A DNA stretch of 64,000 bases. It comes from JAZDOT01 sp043798355 (GTDB taxonomy: Bacteria > Patescibacteriota > Gracilibacteria > Peribacterales > Peribacteraceae). The stretch is taken from contig JAZDOT010000036.1 in the NCBI GenBank assembly GCA_043798355.1, forward strand, positions 4,572 to 68,571, given 5' to 3'. The notes under the pieces are model-generated. The model saw nothing but the letters and a program-made list of their open reading frames with translations, ran no database searches and was not told where the DNA came from. The translations under genes and the position numbers were made by a program. Below, piece by piece: positions 56,774 through 64,000 of the stretch (the stretch's first letter is position 1; every line of letters begins with the position of its first letter).

Positions 56774-56965
56774 TCAGAAGGTGAAAGAGAGGAGGAGCTT
56801 CACGGCCTGTGCCAGAAGGAAATCGATGATGCCGTAGAGCGCGGCGGAGCCGAACGTGAAGGTGATGACGATGAGGGACAGGCGCACCGCCTGATTTCGT
56901 GTCGGCCACCGCACGTGGTGTAGTTCCTCCATGGAATCCCGAATGTACTGAATGATGGAAGTCAT
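56774..56965 (-). CDS. secE: preprotein translocase subunit SecE
   Basis: The 63-aa protein has the amphipathic SIIQYIRDSMEELHHVRWPT segment (usual VxWPT) and a single membrane helix (VITFTFGSAALYGIIDFLLA). It stabilises SecY in the translocon. It is cotranscribed with nusG. Confidence 0.93.
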   Translation of the reverse strand: MTSIIQYIRDSMEELHHVRWPTRNQAVRLSLIVITFTFGSAALYGIIDFLLAQAVKLLLSFTF

Positions 56966-56980
56966 AGGACCGGTTGTTTT

Positions 56981-56999
56981 AAAAAACCCCTCCCGGGGC
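56981..56999 (-). terminator. Rho-independent terminator behind lepB
   Basis: On the minus strand GCCCC-GGGA-GGGG followed by TTTTTT. It separates the lepB transcript from secE-nusG. Confidence 0.6.
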
Positions 57000-57056
57000 T
57001 GAGAGCCAGTGTACGTGGACTTGCGGAATGATCAAGAGCTTTTCTCGGCGATTTGT

Positions 57057-57165
57057 AGGAAAGCGAAGAAGGCTAGGAAAGCGAAGAAAGCGATGATGAA
57101 ATATATCGAAGAAGCGGAGTCCTTGCTTTCTTAGCTTTCTTCGATTCCTTCGCTTTCCTTCGCTT
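57057..57165. repeat. GGAAAGCGAAGAA inverted repeat
   Basis: GGAAAGCGAAGAA-type units (57058-57092) face CTTTCTTCG/CGCTTTCC units (57124-57163), ending at the lepB stop. No gene lies in 56966-57163. Confidence 0.6.
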
Positions 57166-57769
57166 ACAATCCGTACTCCGACCGAACGAGCACATGCATC
57201 TTGCTCAAGGGGAGCAGGACGAACCAGACACGCCCCTTGATGCTCTTTTCGAGGACGGTGTGTGCGGGGAAACTCCGCGAATCCATGCTGCCCTGCCGGT
57301 TGTCACCGAGGAGGAAGTACTGTCCTTCCGGGACAGAGTACCGGATCTCCTCCTGGTTCCCGCTGCTCGGCGGGTGCTGATAGGTGTGCCCCCGGTTGTT
57401 GTCATTGAGGTACGGTTCATCCAATTTGCGTTCTTCCGTCGCGCCACTCGCTCTCAGGTAGACCGACCCTCCGCGGAGGATAACTTCGTCGCCCGGCAGT
57501 CCGATCACCCGTTTCACATAGTGTTTCGACTCGTCGTTGGGCGGACGGAAAACGACGACGTCGCCGCGCTCCGGTTTTCCAATGAAGTACGCGAGCTTAT
57601 TGATGACGATATATTCCTTATGCTCCAGCGTATCGACCATAGAATTCCCTTCGACCTGAAACGGGGACACGAGGAATGTCCGGATGCCCGCGACGATCGC
57701 CACGATGATGACGATGTTCACGATGACATCGAGGATTGAAAACCAGAGGCTGGTCCTGGGGGGAGACAT
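57164..57769 (-). CDS. lepB: signal peptidase I
   Basis: The 201-aa membrane protease has one N-terminal membrane anchor, the nucleophile Ser43 in VEGNSMVDTL, the general base Lys86 in HYVKRVIGLPGDEV, and the box GDNRQGSMDSRSF. It removes signal peptides from exported proteins such as the surface proteins of this window. TACTAT (57778-57783) ends 8 nt before the ATG. Confidence 0.94.
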   Translation of the reverse strand: MSPPRTSLWFSILDVIVNIVIIVAIVAGIRTFLVSPFQVEGNSMVDTLEHKEYIVINKLAYFIGKPERGDVVVFRPPNDESKHYVKRVIGLPGDEVILRGGSVYLRASGATEERKLDEPYLNDNNRGHTYQHPPSSGNQEEIRYSVPEGQYFLLGDNRQGSMDSRSFPAHTVLEKSIKGRVWFVLLPLSKMHVLVRSEYGL

Positions 57770-57837
57770 GAGAGCAAATAGTACGAGGGGCGACTGTACA
57801 GGGGAAGGGGGAGGGGAACAAGGGTCGAGTGTGGTGT

Positions 57838-57957
57838 GTGGAAGATTTGAAGGACAGAGAGGGCAAAAAAGGCAGAAAGGGCAGAAAGGTCATTGTGATG
57901 AAAAAGAAGGGAAAGAGGGCAAAGAGGAAAAAGAGGGCAACGAAGGCGAAGAGGGAT
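57838..57957. repeat. GGCAAAGAGG purine-rich tandem repeat
   Basis: Long run of GGGCAGAAAGG, GGGCAAAGAGGAAAAAGA and GGCAACGAAGG units upstream of the PH-domain gene. It shares 38 nt with 45524-45561. Confidence 0.7.
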
Positions 57958-57995
57958 GGTGCGTCTCTCGGTGCTTGCGTGCTAGAATGCAGTTC

Positions 57996-58589
57996 ATGAA
58001 TCGTCTGGACGGGTTCCTCTTCCATCGGCACCTCGATGATGATGAAGCGGCGCAGGATGTCATTCACCGTCACTGGCTCTTCGGCATCCGGCTCCTCTTC
58101 TGGCCGTCCCTTTCCTTTCTCGTCGCGTGGGCCGTCCTCTACGCCGTGCCGTTTCTGACTATGTTCTACGTTTCGGCCCTCTGGGCGGTCGCCTCCCTCG
58201 TCTGGTGGCTCAGAAATTTTTTCGATTACTACCTCGATGCGTGGATTATCACGGATCACGGGGTCATCGATGTGCAGTGGAACGGATGGTTCCACCGGCA
58301 GTCCGCGCGCATCCTCTACAGCGATATTCAGGGCATCAGCTACGAGATCCAGGGGGTGGTCGGAACGCTCCTGACGTATGGGACGGTGGGTATCGAGAAG
58401 ATCTCGACAGGCAATACCGTCTCGCTCGAGAATGTTGCGCACCCGCGCAGGGTCGAGTCGCTGGTGCTGCGATGTATGGAGGACTACCTCCATTCGAAGA
58501 ATCTCAAGAATGCCAAGCACGTTCAAGACCTCCTTGCCGAGATGGTGACGCAGGAAGTACAGTTGCAGGGATTCCGTAAGAACAAATGA
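57996..58589 (+). CDS. bacterial PH-domain membrane protein (YdbS-like)
   Basis: The 197-aa product has two membrane helices (about residues 35-85) and a bPH2 domain (WIITDHGVIDVQWNGWFHRQ, LYSDIQGISYEIQG, GTVGIEKIS). Such proteins sit at the membrane and have no enzyme activity known. ATG 57996 is set by TAGAAT (57983-57988) 7 nt upstream; the upstream open frame lies in the purine repeat. The next gene overlaps its stop. Confidence 0.8.
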   Translation: MNRLDGFLFHRHLDDDEAAQDVIHRHWLFGIRLLFWPSLSFLVAWAVLYAVPFLTMFYVSALWAVASLVWWLRNFFDYYLDAWIITDHGVIDVQWNGWFHRQSARILYSDIQGISYEIQGVVGTLLTYGTVGIEKISTGNTVSLENVAHPRRVESLVLRCMEDYLHSKNLKNAKHVQDLLAEMVTQEVQLQGFRKNK

Positions 58590-58969
58590 TGTGGTTTGGA
58601 CTCATCGTTATTTTGGCTTTAATCAGCGGAATTTATGTATTTTTGTCTCTCAGGAGACGACGGCTTTCGGCTTATGATCGGAAGAGGATTGATTGTTTGT
58701 GGACAGCGATAGAGCGCATGAGTGATCCTGCGCGCCGCGTGACCGAAGCGGACAGCATCTTCACGGAAGCACTGCAGCGTCTCGGGTACAGAGGGTCGAC
58801 GGGAGAGAAGCTGAAGGCGTGCGGTCCGCGCATTGCCGACATCGATGCCGTGTGGAGGGCGCATAAATTGAGGAATCGTATCGCACACGAAGTCGGCGTG
58901 CAGATTTCTGATGCAGAGGCGGTGGAAGCCATGAGAGCTTTCAGGAAGGCGATTGATCGATTGGCCTGA
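58586..58969 (+). CDS. membrane-anchored HEPN-like protein
   Basis: The 127-aa product has one N-terminal membrane helix (about residues 3-21) and a helical domain ending with KLRNRIAHEVGVQISDAEA. Arg96 and His101 form an Rx4H motif typical of HEPN domains, some of which are RNases. It overlaps the PH-domain gene (ATGATG/TGA), so the two are coupled. A toxin-like or signalling role is possible, but no partner antitoxin is visible. Confidence 0.65.
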   Translation: MMWFGLIVILALISGIYVFLSLRRRRLSAYDRKRIDCLWTAIERMSDPARRVTEADSIFTEALQRLGYRGSTGEKLKACGPRIADIDAVWRAHKLRNRIAHEVGVQISDAEAVEAMRAFRKAIDRLA

Positions 58970-58982
58970 CCCCCTCTTCCTG

Positions 58983-59005
58983 CCCCTCTCCCATTGGGAG
59001 AGGGG
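58983..59005. repeat. CCCCTCTCCC/GGGAGAGGGG hairpin
   Basis: Perfect 10-bp stem with ATT loop directly behind the HEPN-like gene. A smaller cousin, CCCCTCCC-ATC-GGGAGGGG, lies at 59088-59106. Confidence 0.7.
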
Positions 59006-59191
59006 AAAGACCGCGTCATTTTGAAGTTGTTCATCGGATAGACTCGATCACTATCATCTGTCGATTCTTCATTCATGCGTATGACTTCCCCTCCCATCGG
59101 GAGGGGATACAGGGGAGGGAGTCCATCTGAGGGGAATCTAAGAAAAATCCTCAGTGCTCCTATTTCTATGATCCGCTACACTCTTCGTGCA

Positions 59192-59737
59192 ATGCGCCCC
59201 TCCTTCGTGATCATCGGCCTCGGCAATCCCGGTGCGTCGTACGGAAAGACGCGGCACAATGCCGGGTTTCGTGCACTCGATCGCGTGAACGATATTGTGG
59301 GAGGCACTATGATGAAGGACAGCAAAAAATTTCTCTCGGTGGTGTGTGATGCAGAGATCGGCTCTGTTCCAGTTCTTCTCGTAAAGCCGCAGACCTTCAT
59401 GAATCGATCCGGAGAGGCGGTGAAGAAGATCATGGATTTCTATAAGTTGGATGCCGCAAAACAGCTTCTTGTGCTCTGTGATGACATCGATCTTCCGCTC
59501 GGGGAACTGCGACTCAGAGCGAGCGGGGGACCGGGGACGCATAACGGCCTCAAGTCCATCGTGGAAGTGATCGGCGAAGGGTTTCCGCGTCTTCGCATCG
59601 GCCTCGGAGCACAACCTGCAGGAGTCGATCTCGCTGCGTGGGTGCTGAGTGTTCCGCCGAAGGAGGATGCAGAAATTCTGGAGGCGGCTCTCGAGAAGGT
59701 GCCGGGGGTGGTGGAGGAGGTTGTAGCAAAAGTGTAA
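59192..59737 (+). CDS. pth: peptidyl-tRNA hydrolase
   Basis: The 181-aa enzyme frees tRNA from stalled peptidyl-tRNA. It has FVIIGLGNPGASYGKTRHNAGF (catalytic His in RHNAG), LVKPQTFMNRSGEAV, LCDDIDLPLGELRLRASGG and GTHNGLKSI. TACACT (59177-59182) ends 9 nt before ATG 59192, which decides the start over an upstream one at 59075. Confidence 0.95.
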   Translation: MRPSFVIIGLGNPGASYGKTRHNAGFRALDRVNDIVGGTMMKDSKKFLSVVCDAEIGSVPVLLVKPQTFMNRSGEAVKKIMDFYKLDAAKQLLVLCDDIDLPLGELRLRASGGPGTHNGLKSIVEVIGEGFPRLRIGLGAQPAGVDLAAWVLSVPPKEDAEILEAALEKVPGVVEEVVAKV

Positions 59738-59774
59738 CGCTCCAGCGTGAACTTCTCTTTCCGTGTTTCAGTCT

Positions 59775-60617
59775 ATGCAACCCACGCAACAAAAAGTTCT
59801 GCAGACATTACAACGATGGGGTGAGAACAATGCAGCTGTACGAGCGATGATTCTCACGAGTTCGAGGGCAAATCCATACGCCAAGCCAGATCACTATTCT
59901 GATTACGATGTGGAATTGTATGTCAGTGATAAAAAGCCTTTCATGAATGACAAATGGCTTGCTCACTTTGGTGAGGTGATGATTCTCTGGCCGCTCAAAC
60001 CGATGCCGACATGGAACGAAAATTCCATAACGCGTCTTGTTCTCTTTAAGAATGAGATGCGCATCGATTTCCAAATATTGGATAGTCATTCACTTGATCC
60101 CAAGGCATTCGATAACGGGTATCGGGTATTGGTGGATAAAGACGAACTCACTAAGAACATTCCCGAGCCAACCTATACGGAATTCATCATCAAAAAGCCT
60201 ACCGAAGAGGAGTACATGTCACTTGTGAATGAATTCTTCTGGGACGGAACGTATGTGCCAAAAAGTTTGTGGAGAAATGAACTGTGCCATGCGAAATACA
60301 TGTTCGATAGCATCATCCGCTTCAACTACTTTCAACAGATGATTGAGTGGTACATTGGTATGCAACATGACTGGTCCGTAAGCACCAATAAATTCGGCAG
60401 ATATTTTAAGCGATATCTCGATCGGAACACGTGGGCTGAGCTCGAGTCCACGTTTGCCGGTGCGGACATAGAAGACAACTGGAAGGCGTTCTTCAACATG
60501 GTGAAACTGTTTCGGAGGCTGGCTCGGGAAGTGGCGAGCACATTGAACTATGAATATCCAGAACAAACCGATAGAGATGTCACAGGGTGGTATCAGAAGG
60601 TGAGAGAGACGAAATAA
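59775..60617 (+). CDS. aminoglycoside 6-adenylyltransferase-family protein
   Basis: The 280-aa product resembles AadK/Ant(6): LTSSRANPYAKPDHYSDYDVELYV carries the nucleotidyltransferase GS-like and DxD motif (DYDVELYV), and the segments RLVLFKNEMRIDFQIL and FFWDGTYVPKSLWRNEL fit the family. Ant(6) transfers AMP to streptomycin, but many relatives are of unknown role. A strong terminator follows. The GTG at 59763 is an alternative start. Composition is AT-richer than its neighbours, so transfer is possible. Confidence 0.78.
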   Translation: MQPTQQKVLQTLQRWGENNAAVRAMILTSSRANPYAKPDHYSDYDVELYVSDKKPFMNDKWLAHFGEVMILWPLKPMPTWNENSITRLVLFKNEMRIDFQILDSHSLDPKAFDNGYRVLVDKDELTKNIPEPTYTEFIIKKPTEEEYMSLVNEFFWDGTYVPKSLWRNELCHAKYMFDSIIRFNYFQQMIEWYIGMQHDWSVSTNKFGRYFKRYLDRNTWAELESTFAGADIEDNWKAFFNMVKLFRRLAREVASTLNYEYPEQTDRDVTGWYQKVRETK

Positions 60618-60620
60618 TTT

Positions 60621-60648
60621 GAAAAACCGCGGTTTCCCGCGGTTTTTC
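60621..60648. terminator. bidirectional terminator
   Basis: GAAAAACCGCGG-TTTC-CCGCGGTTTTTC is a perfect 12-bp stem flanked by A- and T-runs. It serves both the nucleotidyltransferase gene and the convergent surface-protein gene. Confidence 0.8.
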
Positions 60649-60668
60649 TTCAAGGAATTGGAGTTTTT

Positions 60669-63600
60669 TTAGAACAGGATCCTCTTCCCGAACAGCCATC
60701 CGCTGCCGATGCCGATTGCGATGATGTTCGTCCAGATGATGAGCGGGAGACTGGAATCATTCGCAGCGGCCGCTCCCGTCTTCTGGTGCGGGCGGACGCT
60801 CTTCGCGGCCTCGGTTACAGCGGCGATGAATCCGCCGATACCGGTCTGCGGCATGTTTTCGATGACGCTGATTTGTTCCGTGTCCGAGGGTGAACCTGCG
60901 ATATCACTGCTGCGTACGGTCACGGTGTTCGCAATCGTCTGACCGTGGCGCATGGACGGAGAGATGCGGACGCGGTACGTGATGATGCGTGTCGCATTGG
61001 GTCCGAGGAGCGGGATGTTCCAGCGGATGGTATTGCCGTTCACGTTCCCGCCAGCGGCATCTTCCACGGTGAGCGTTCCGGCTGTGAAGGAGTCTTCCAC
61101 ATCAATGTTCTGCGCGCTTCCGTTCGACTGGTTCCGGATGGTCACGGTGTAGGCGACGATGCTGCCCGGTTGCGCTTCCCTGCGGTCGGCCTGCTTATCG
61201 ACGGAGATCGTCGTCGGTTCTTCTGTGTTGTAATAGTCATCAGAGCAGTCGGTGCCTATGCAGTCCCCCACGCGGGTGAGTTCCGTGTCCTCCTCATCTT
61301 CCGCGCGGACACGCAGACTCAGTGTGTTGCCTTCTTCAACATCGGAGAGCACACGGACACGGAGTGAAAGGGTCTCGCATTCGTCGCCGTCGAGGGAGAT
61401 GTCGTTCCAGCGTATCAGACTGTCAGAGATATCTTCGCCGTCTCCCGACGATGAGAGGTAGCTTGTGTAATCATCAAGGTAGGCATTCACTGTGATGTCC
61501 TGGTCGGATGTCTCCTCGTTACAGACGCGGATACTGTAGGTGAGGATATCTCCCTGGAGCACCGGATCCGGGCTGTCGGTGATATTGAGTGTGAGGGCGT
61601 TTCCGTCCGACGTGTCATCACGGACGCCGGTCAGTTCCTCATCGGAGGCGTTCGGGGCGTAGGCGATGGACCGGAGCGAGTCGCCGTCATCCGCGCTGCA
61701 GGAGGCACGGACGTACGCGGTGACCGTTGTGTAGCTGCTTGCGGGCACCGTGAGGTTCGACCACGTGACCACCGAGCCGGCGTAGGTGCCATTGTTGCTC
61801 GCGGACTGGAAGATCACCTGAGGATCGAGGGAGAGAGTCGCCTGTACGCCGGTCGCAGCGATTGTATTCAGGTTCGTCACGCGGACGGAGTAGGTGAAGT
61901 ATCCGCACGGCTCCACGGGGTCCTGGCTGTCGCTGAGTGTGACGGTGACATTCGTTCCGGTCGCCGTCTTCACGGTCGTCTGATCCTGTGTGGTGACGGT
62001 TCCGACGTTCGCGATATTGGTCAGAACGACGCCGTCCACCGTTGCGCTGTTTACCTTCGCCTGAACCGTGAGCGCCTTGTACGTCTGGGCCGGAATGGAG
62101 AGGCCGGTCCATGTGATGACCTGTCCCGACACCGTTGCTCCGGAAGCACTGAGGAGCGTCACGGTCGGCGGCAGCGTATCGGTCACGGTCACATTTGTTG
62201 CATTGATTGCCGAGGTGTTATTTACCGTAATCGTGTAGGTGAGAGATTCCCCGGGCTGGACGGTTGTTCGGTTGTCCGTCTTCGAGATGGTGAAGACCGG
62301 ATTGCCGCACTGCACCGTCGTCTGGACGGTCTGGCTCGTGTTGTTTGCCGCGTTCGGATCAGCGATCGAGGAGATCGTCGCGGTGTTCTGGATCGTTGCA
62401 TTGCACAGCGCTGTCGACGGGACGTTCATGGCGATGGTGAGCACCTTCGACTGGCCTGCGGCGAGGGTGAAGTTATTGCACAGAACGCTCGTTCCTGCGC
62501 CGTTCTGAACGCATCCCGCGGTGGACTGACTCTGGTTGAACGTGAGTCCGGCAGGAAGGACATCCGCGACCACCGGGGTCGTTGCCGCGGCGGGGCCGTT
62601 ATTCGTTACCGTGAGGGTGTAGACGATCACGCCTCCCGGTTGCACCGTCACAGCGCCGGTCTTCGTGATGGAGAGATCGGCCTGCTGTTGGCTGCTCTGT
62701 ACCGTCGTTGTATCTGTTCCCTTCACTCCTGCTACCGTTCCAGTGTTCGTGAGAATGAAGCCGTTCGGGGCGTCCATCGTGACCTGCGCCTGCAGGGTCA
62801 GGGTCTTTGCGCTACTGGCGTTGATGGACAGGTTGGTCCATGTGATGCGGCCGCTGCCGAATGCGCCTCCGTCCGATGCCGAATTCAGCACGTACGTGAG
62901 GGATTGCGGCGGCAGCGTGTCCGTCACGATCACATTGGTTGCGTTCACCGCAGAGGTGTTCGTCACCGTCAGGCTGTAGGTCAGGATCTCCCCCGGGCTT
63001 GCCGTCGTCTTTCCGTCCGTCTTTGTGAGCGTGAAGGTCGGCGTCGCCGTGACGACGGTTGTCGTATCCGTTCCCTTCACTCCGGCAACCGTTCCGGTGT
63101 TCGTGAGCACGGTATTGTTCGCTGCCGTTCCACTGATTTGCGTCTGTACCGTCAGGATCTTGCTCGTAGATGGAGCGATGGTCGGGACGGTCCATGAGAC
63201 GATGCCGTTCGTGTGCAACCCGCTATCGGAAGCGCTCACGAAGGAGGTGAGTGCTGGGAGTGTGTCCGTGATCAGTACATTCGTCGCATAGATGGTGGAT
63301 GTGTTCGTCACCGTGAGGGTGTAGGTCAGAATCTCCCCCGGGCTTGCCGTCGTCTTTCCGTCCGTCTTTGTGATCGAGAAAGTCGGGTTCACGCATTGGA
63401 TGGCGGCTGAAGCTTGTGCTGAGTTGTTTCCTGTGTTGGGATCATTTGCCGATGTTACTGCCACGCTGTTCTGGATTGTTCCGCCGCAGGTTGCATTGGC
63501 ATTCACCGTGAATGTCAGTGTGATCGCAGGTGCTGTCTGCCCGCTTGGAAGCGGTGCGAGAGCACAGGTGATGTTTCCGCCGAGGAGCGTGCATGCCGAG

Positions 63601-64000
63601 CTGGAAAGTACAGAATTGTACGTCAGGCCGGCTGGAACAGGATCAGTGATGCTGATGGACTGAGCGGTTGCCGGTCCGGAATTCGATACGGTGACGGTGT
63701 ATGCGATGCTCGCTCCTATTTGAGTCACTGTCGGCCCCGTCTTCGTGATCGAGAGGTCGGCACCTGTCGGAATGATCTCGACGGTCGTCGTATCCGTCGT
63801 CGTCACTCCCGCAACCGTTGCGGTGTTCGTGAGGACGGTATCATCCGCGGCCGTCGTCTTCACCGTCGCCTGCACCGTGAGCACTTTCACCGCTCCGGCT
63901 GCAATCGAAGGCACGGTCCATGTCACGACGCCGCTCGCTTGTGTCCCGCTATCGGAAGCACTCACGAAGGTGACATCCACAGGAAGCGTATCCGTCACCG
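60669..64000 (-). CDS. giant DUF11-repeat surface protein (5' end outside window)
   Basis: At least 1,109 residues are visible; the frame is open to the window edge, so the N-terminus is missing. It has eight or nine DUF11/isopeptide-type repeats of about 115-125 residues, each with a (F/L)(T/S)(I/L)(T/S)K(T)(D/G)-type start and a YT(L/I)TVTN strand, varying to acidic forms near the C-terminus. The end has MPQTG, a short linker and a membrane helix with a basic tail, a weak sorting-signal resemblance. It should be a cell-surface stalk. Repeat modules share long near-identical DNA (for example around 63000 and 63340), indicating recent duplication. Confidence 0.88.
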   Translation of the reverse strand, partial: VTDTLPVDVTFVSASDSGTQASGVVTWTVPSIAAGAVKVLTVQATVKTTAADDTVLTNTATVAGVTTTDTTTVEIIPTGADLSITKTGPTVTQIGASIAYTVTVSNSGPATAQSISITDPVPAGLTYNSVLSSSACTLLGGNITCALAPLPSGQTAPAITLTFTVNANATCGGTIQNSVAVTSANDPNTGNNSAQASAAIQCVNPTFSITKTDGKTTASPGEILTYTLTVTNTSTIYATNVLITDTLPALTSFVSASDSGLHTNGIVSWTVPTIAPSTSKILTVQTQISGTAANNTVLTNTGTVAGVKGTDTTTVVTATPTFTLTKTDGKTTASPGEILTYSLTVTNTSAVNATNVIVTDTLPPQSLTYVLNSASDGGAFGSGRITWTNLSINASSAKTLTLQAQVTMDAPNGFILTNTGTVAGVKGTDTTTVQSSQQQADLSITKTGAVTVQPGGVIVYTLTVTNNGPAAATTPVVADVLPAGLTFNQSQSTAGCVQNGAGTSVLCNNFTLAAGQSKVLTIAMNVPSTALCNATIQNTATISSIADPNAANNTSQTVQTTVQCGNPVFTISKTDNRTTVQPGESLTYTITVNNTSAINATNVTVTDTLPPTVTLLSASGATVSGQVITWTGLSIPAQTYKALTVQAKVNSATVDGVVLTNIANVGTVTTQDQTTVKTATGTNVTVTLSDSQDPVEPCGYFTYSVRVTNLNTIAATGVQATLSLDPQVIFQSASNNGTYAGSVVTWSNLTVPASSYTTVTAYVRASCSADDGDSLRSIAYAPNASDEELTGVRDDTSDGNALTLNITDSPDPVLQGDILTYSIRVCNEETSDQDITVNAYLDDYTSYLSSSGDGEDISDSLIRWNDISLDGDECETLSLRVRVLSDVEEGNTLSLRVRAEDEEDTELTRVGDCIGTDCSDDYYNTEEPTTISVDKQADRREAQPGSIVAYTVTIRNQSNGSAQNIDVEDSFTAGTLTVEDAAGGNVNGNTIRWNIPLLGPNATRIITYRVRISPSMRHGQTIANTVTVRSSDIAGSPSDTEQISVIENMPQTGIGGFIAAVTEAAKSVRPHQKTGAAAANDSSLPLIIWTNIIAIGIGSGWLFGKRILF

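Noticed and set aside
57684..57995. N-terminal extension of the PH-domain protein
   Set aside because: The open frame upstream lies in purine-rich tandem repeats and antisense to lepB. A -10 element 7 nt before ATG 57996 explains the true start.

Overview
The window reads as one contig from a Patescibacteria/CPR-type bacterium, most likely close to Candidatus Peribacteria or Peregrinibacteria. This is an inference from several signs: bacterial core genes (ftsA-ftsZ, dnaA, thrS, infB, lepA, rplS, rpmA, secE-nusG, murC, murJ, pth) lie scattered among very large proteins I cannot place; the genetic code is standard, with TGA used as stop; gene spacing is tight; and many intergenic gaps hold short palindromic or tandem repeats. 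Shine-Dalgarno sequences are rare. Instead a -10 hexamer (TAnnnT type) ends only 6-10 nt before the start codon of about twenty genes, so most transcripts should be leaderless. I used this rule to choose several starts.

Layout. 0-7.3 kb: a DUF5678-like/aspartic-protease gene pair, tRNA-Lys, an asparaginase-domain protein, a half-size glycosyltransferase, a 5'-3' exonuclease, ftsA-ftsZ, a four-helix S23 protein and dut. 7.3-12.4 kb: a 1,538-residue protein with an HExxH motif and its small membrane partner. 12.6-23.2 kb: tRNA-Val, comF, rseP-dnaA, thrS, lgt, small membrane proteins and enolase. 23.3-28.9 kb: an AT-richer island at the 3' end of tRNA-Pro, carrying a large serine recombinase, a type II restriction-modification pair, a Schlafen/AlbA_2 protein and a GIY-YIG protein, all set among long inverted repeats. 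28.9-31.3 kb: a predicted caspase-fold protein and a MntA-HepT toxin-antitoxin pair. 31.5-45.5 kb: a DHH phosphoesterase, infB, a VirB6/TrbL-like membrane protein, a winged-helix regulator, rplS, a pyruvyl-transferase-like protein, lepA, an RNA-ligase-like protein, tRNA-fMet, rpmA, divIC and murC. 45.6-51.3 kb: three surface or coiled-coil genes, then purL. 51.8-60.6 kb: murJ after a hairpin-dense leader, a 745-residue HExxH protein, acylphosphatase, nusG-secE, lepB, a PH-domain/HEPN-like pair, pth and an aminoglycoside-nucleotidyltransferase-like protein. 60.7 kb to the end: a truncated giant DUF11-repeat surface protein.

The most unusual signals are these. (1) Three tRNA genes are each preceded by a copy of their own first 21 nt, split at the same point (nt 13/14) by a 41-64 nt palindrome-rich insert that ends GGCAGGC. 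(2) The tRNA-Pro island has four copies of the core CCGACCA with exchanged flanks, a perfect 78-bp inverted repeat and a 100-bp inverted repeat with one mismatch around the R-M cargo. (3) Telomere-like TTAGGG repeats encode a signal-peptide core. (4) Two intergenic-type palindromes lie in frame inside lepA.

The genes mostly serve division and envelope growth (ftsA/Z, divIC, murC, murJ, lgt, lepB, rseP), translation (infB, lepA, thrS, rplS, rpmA, pth, tRNAs) and secretion/transcription (secE, nusG). Accessory defence functions are concentrated at 23.4-31.3 kb.
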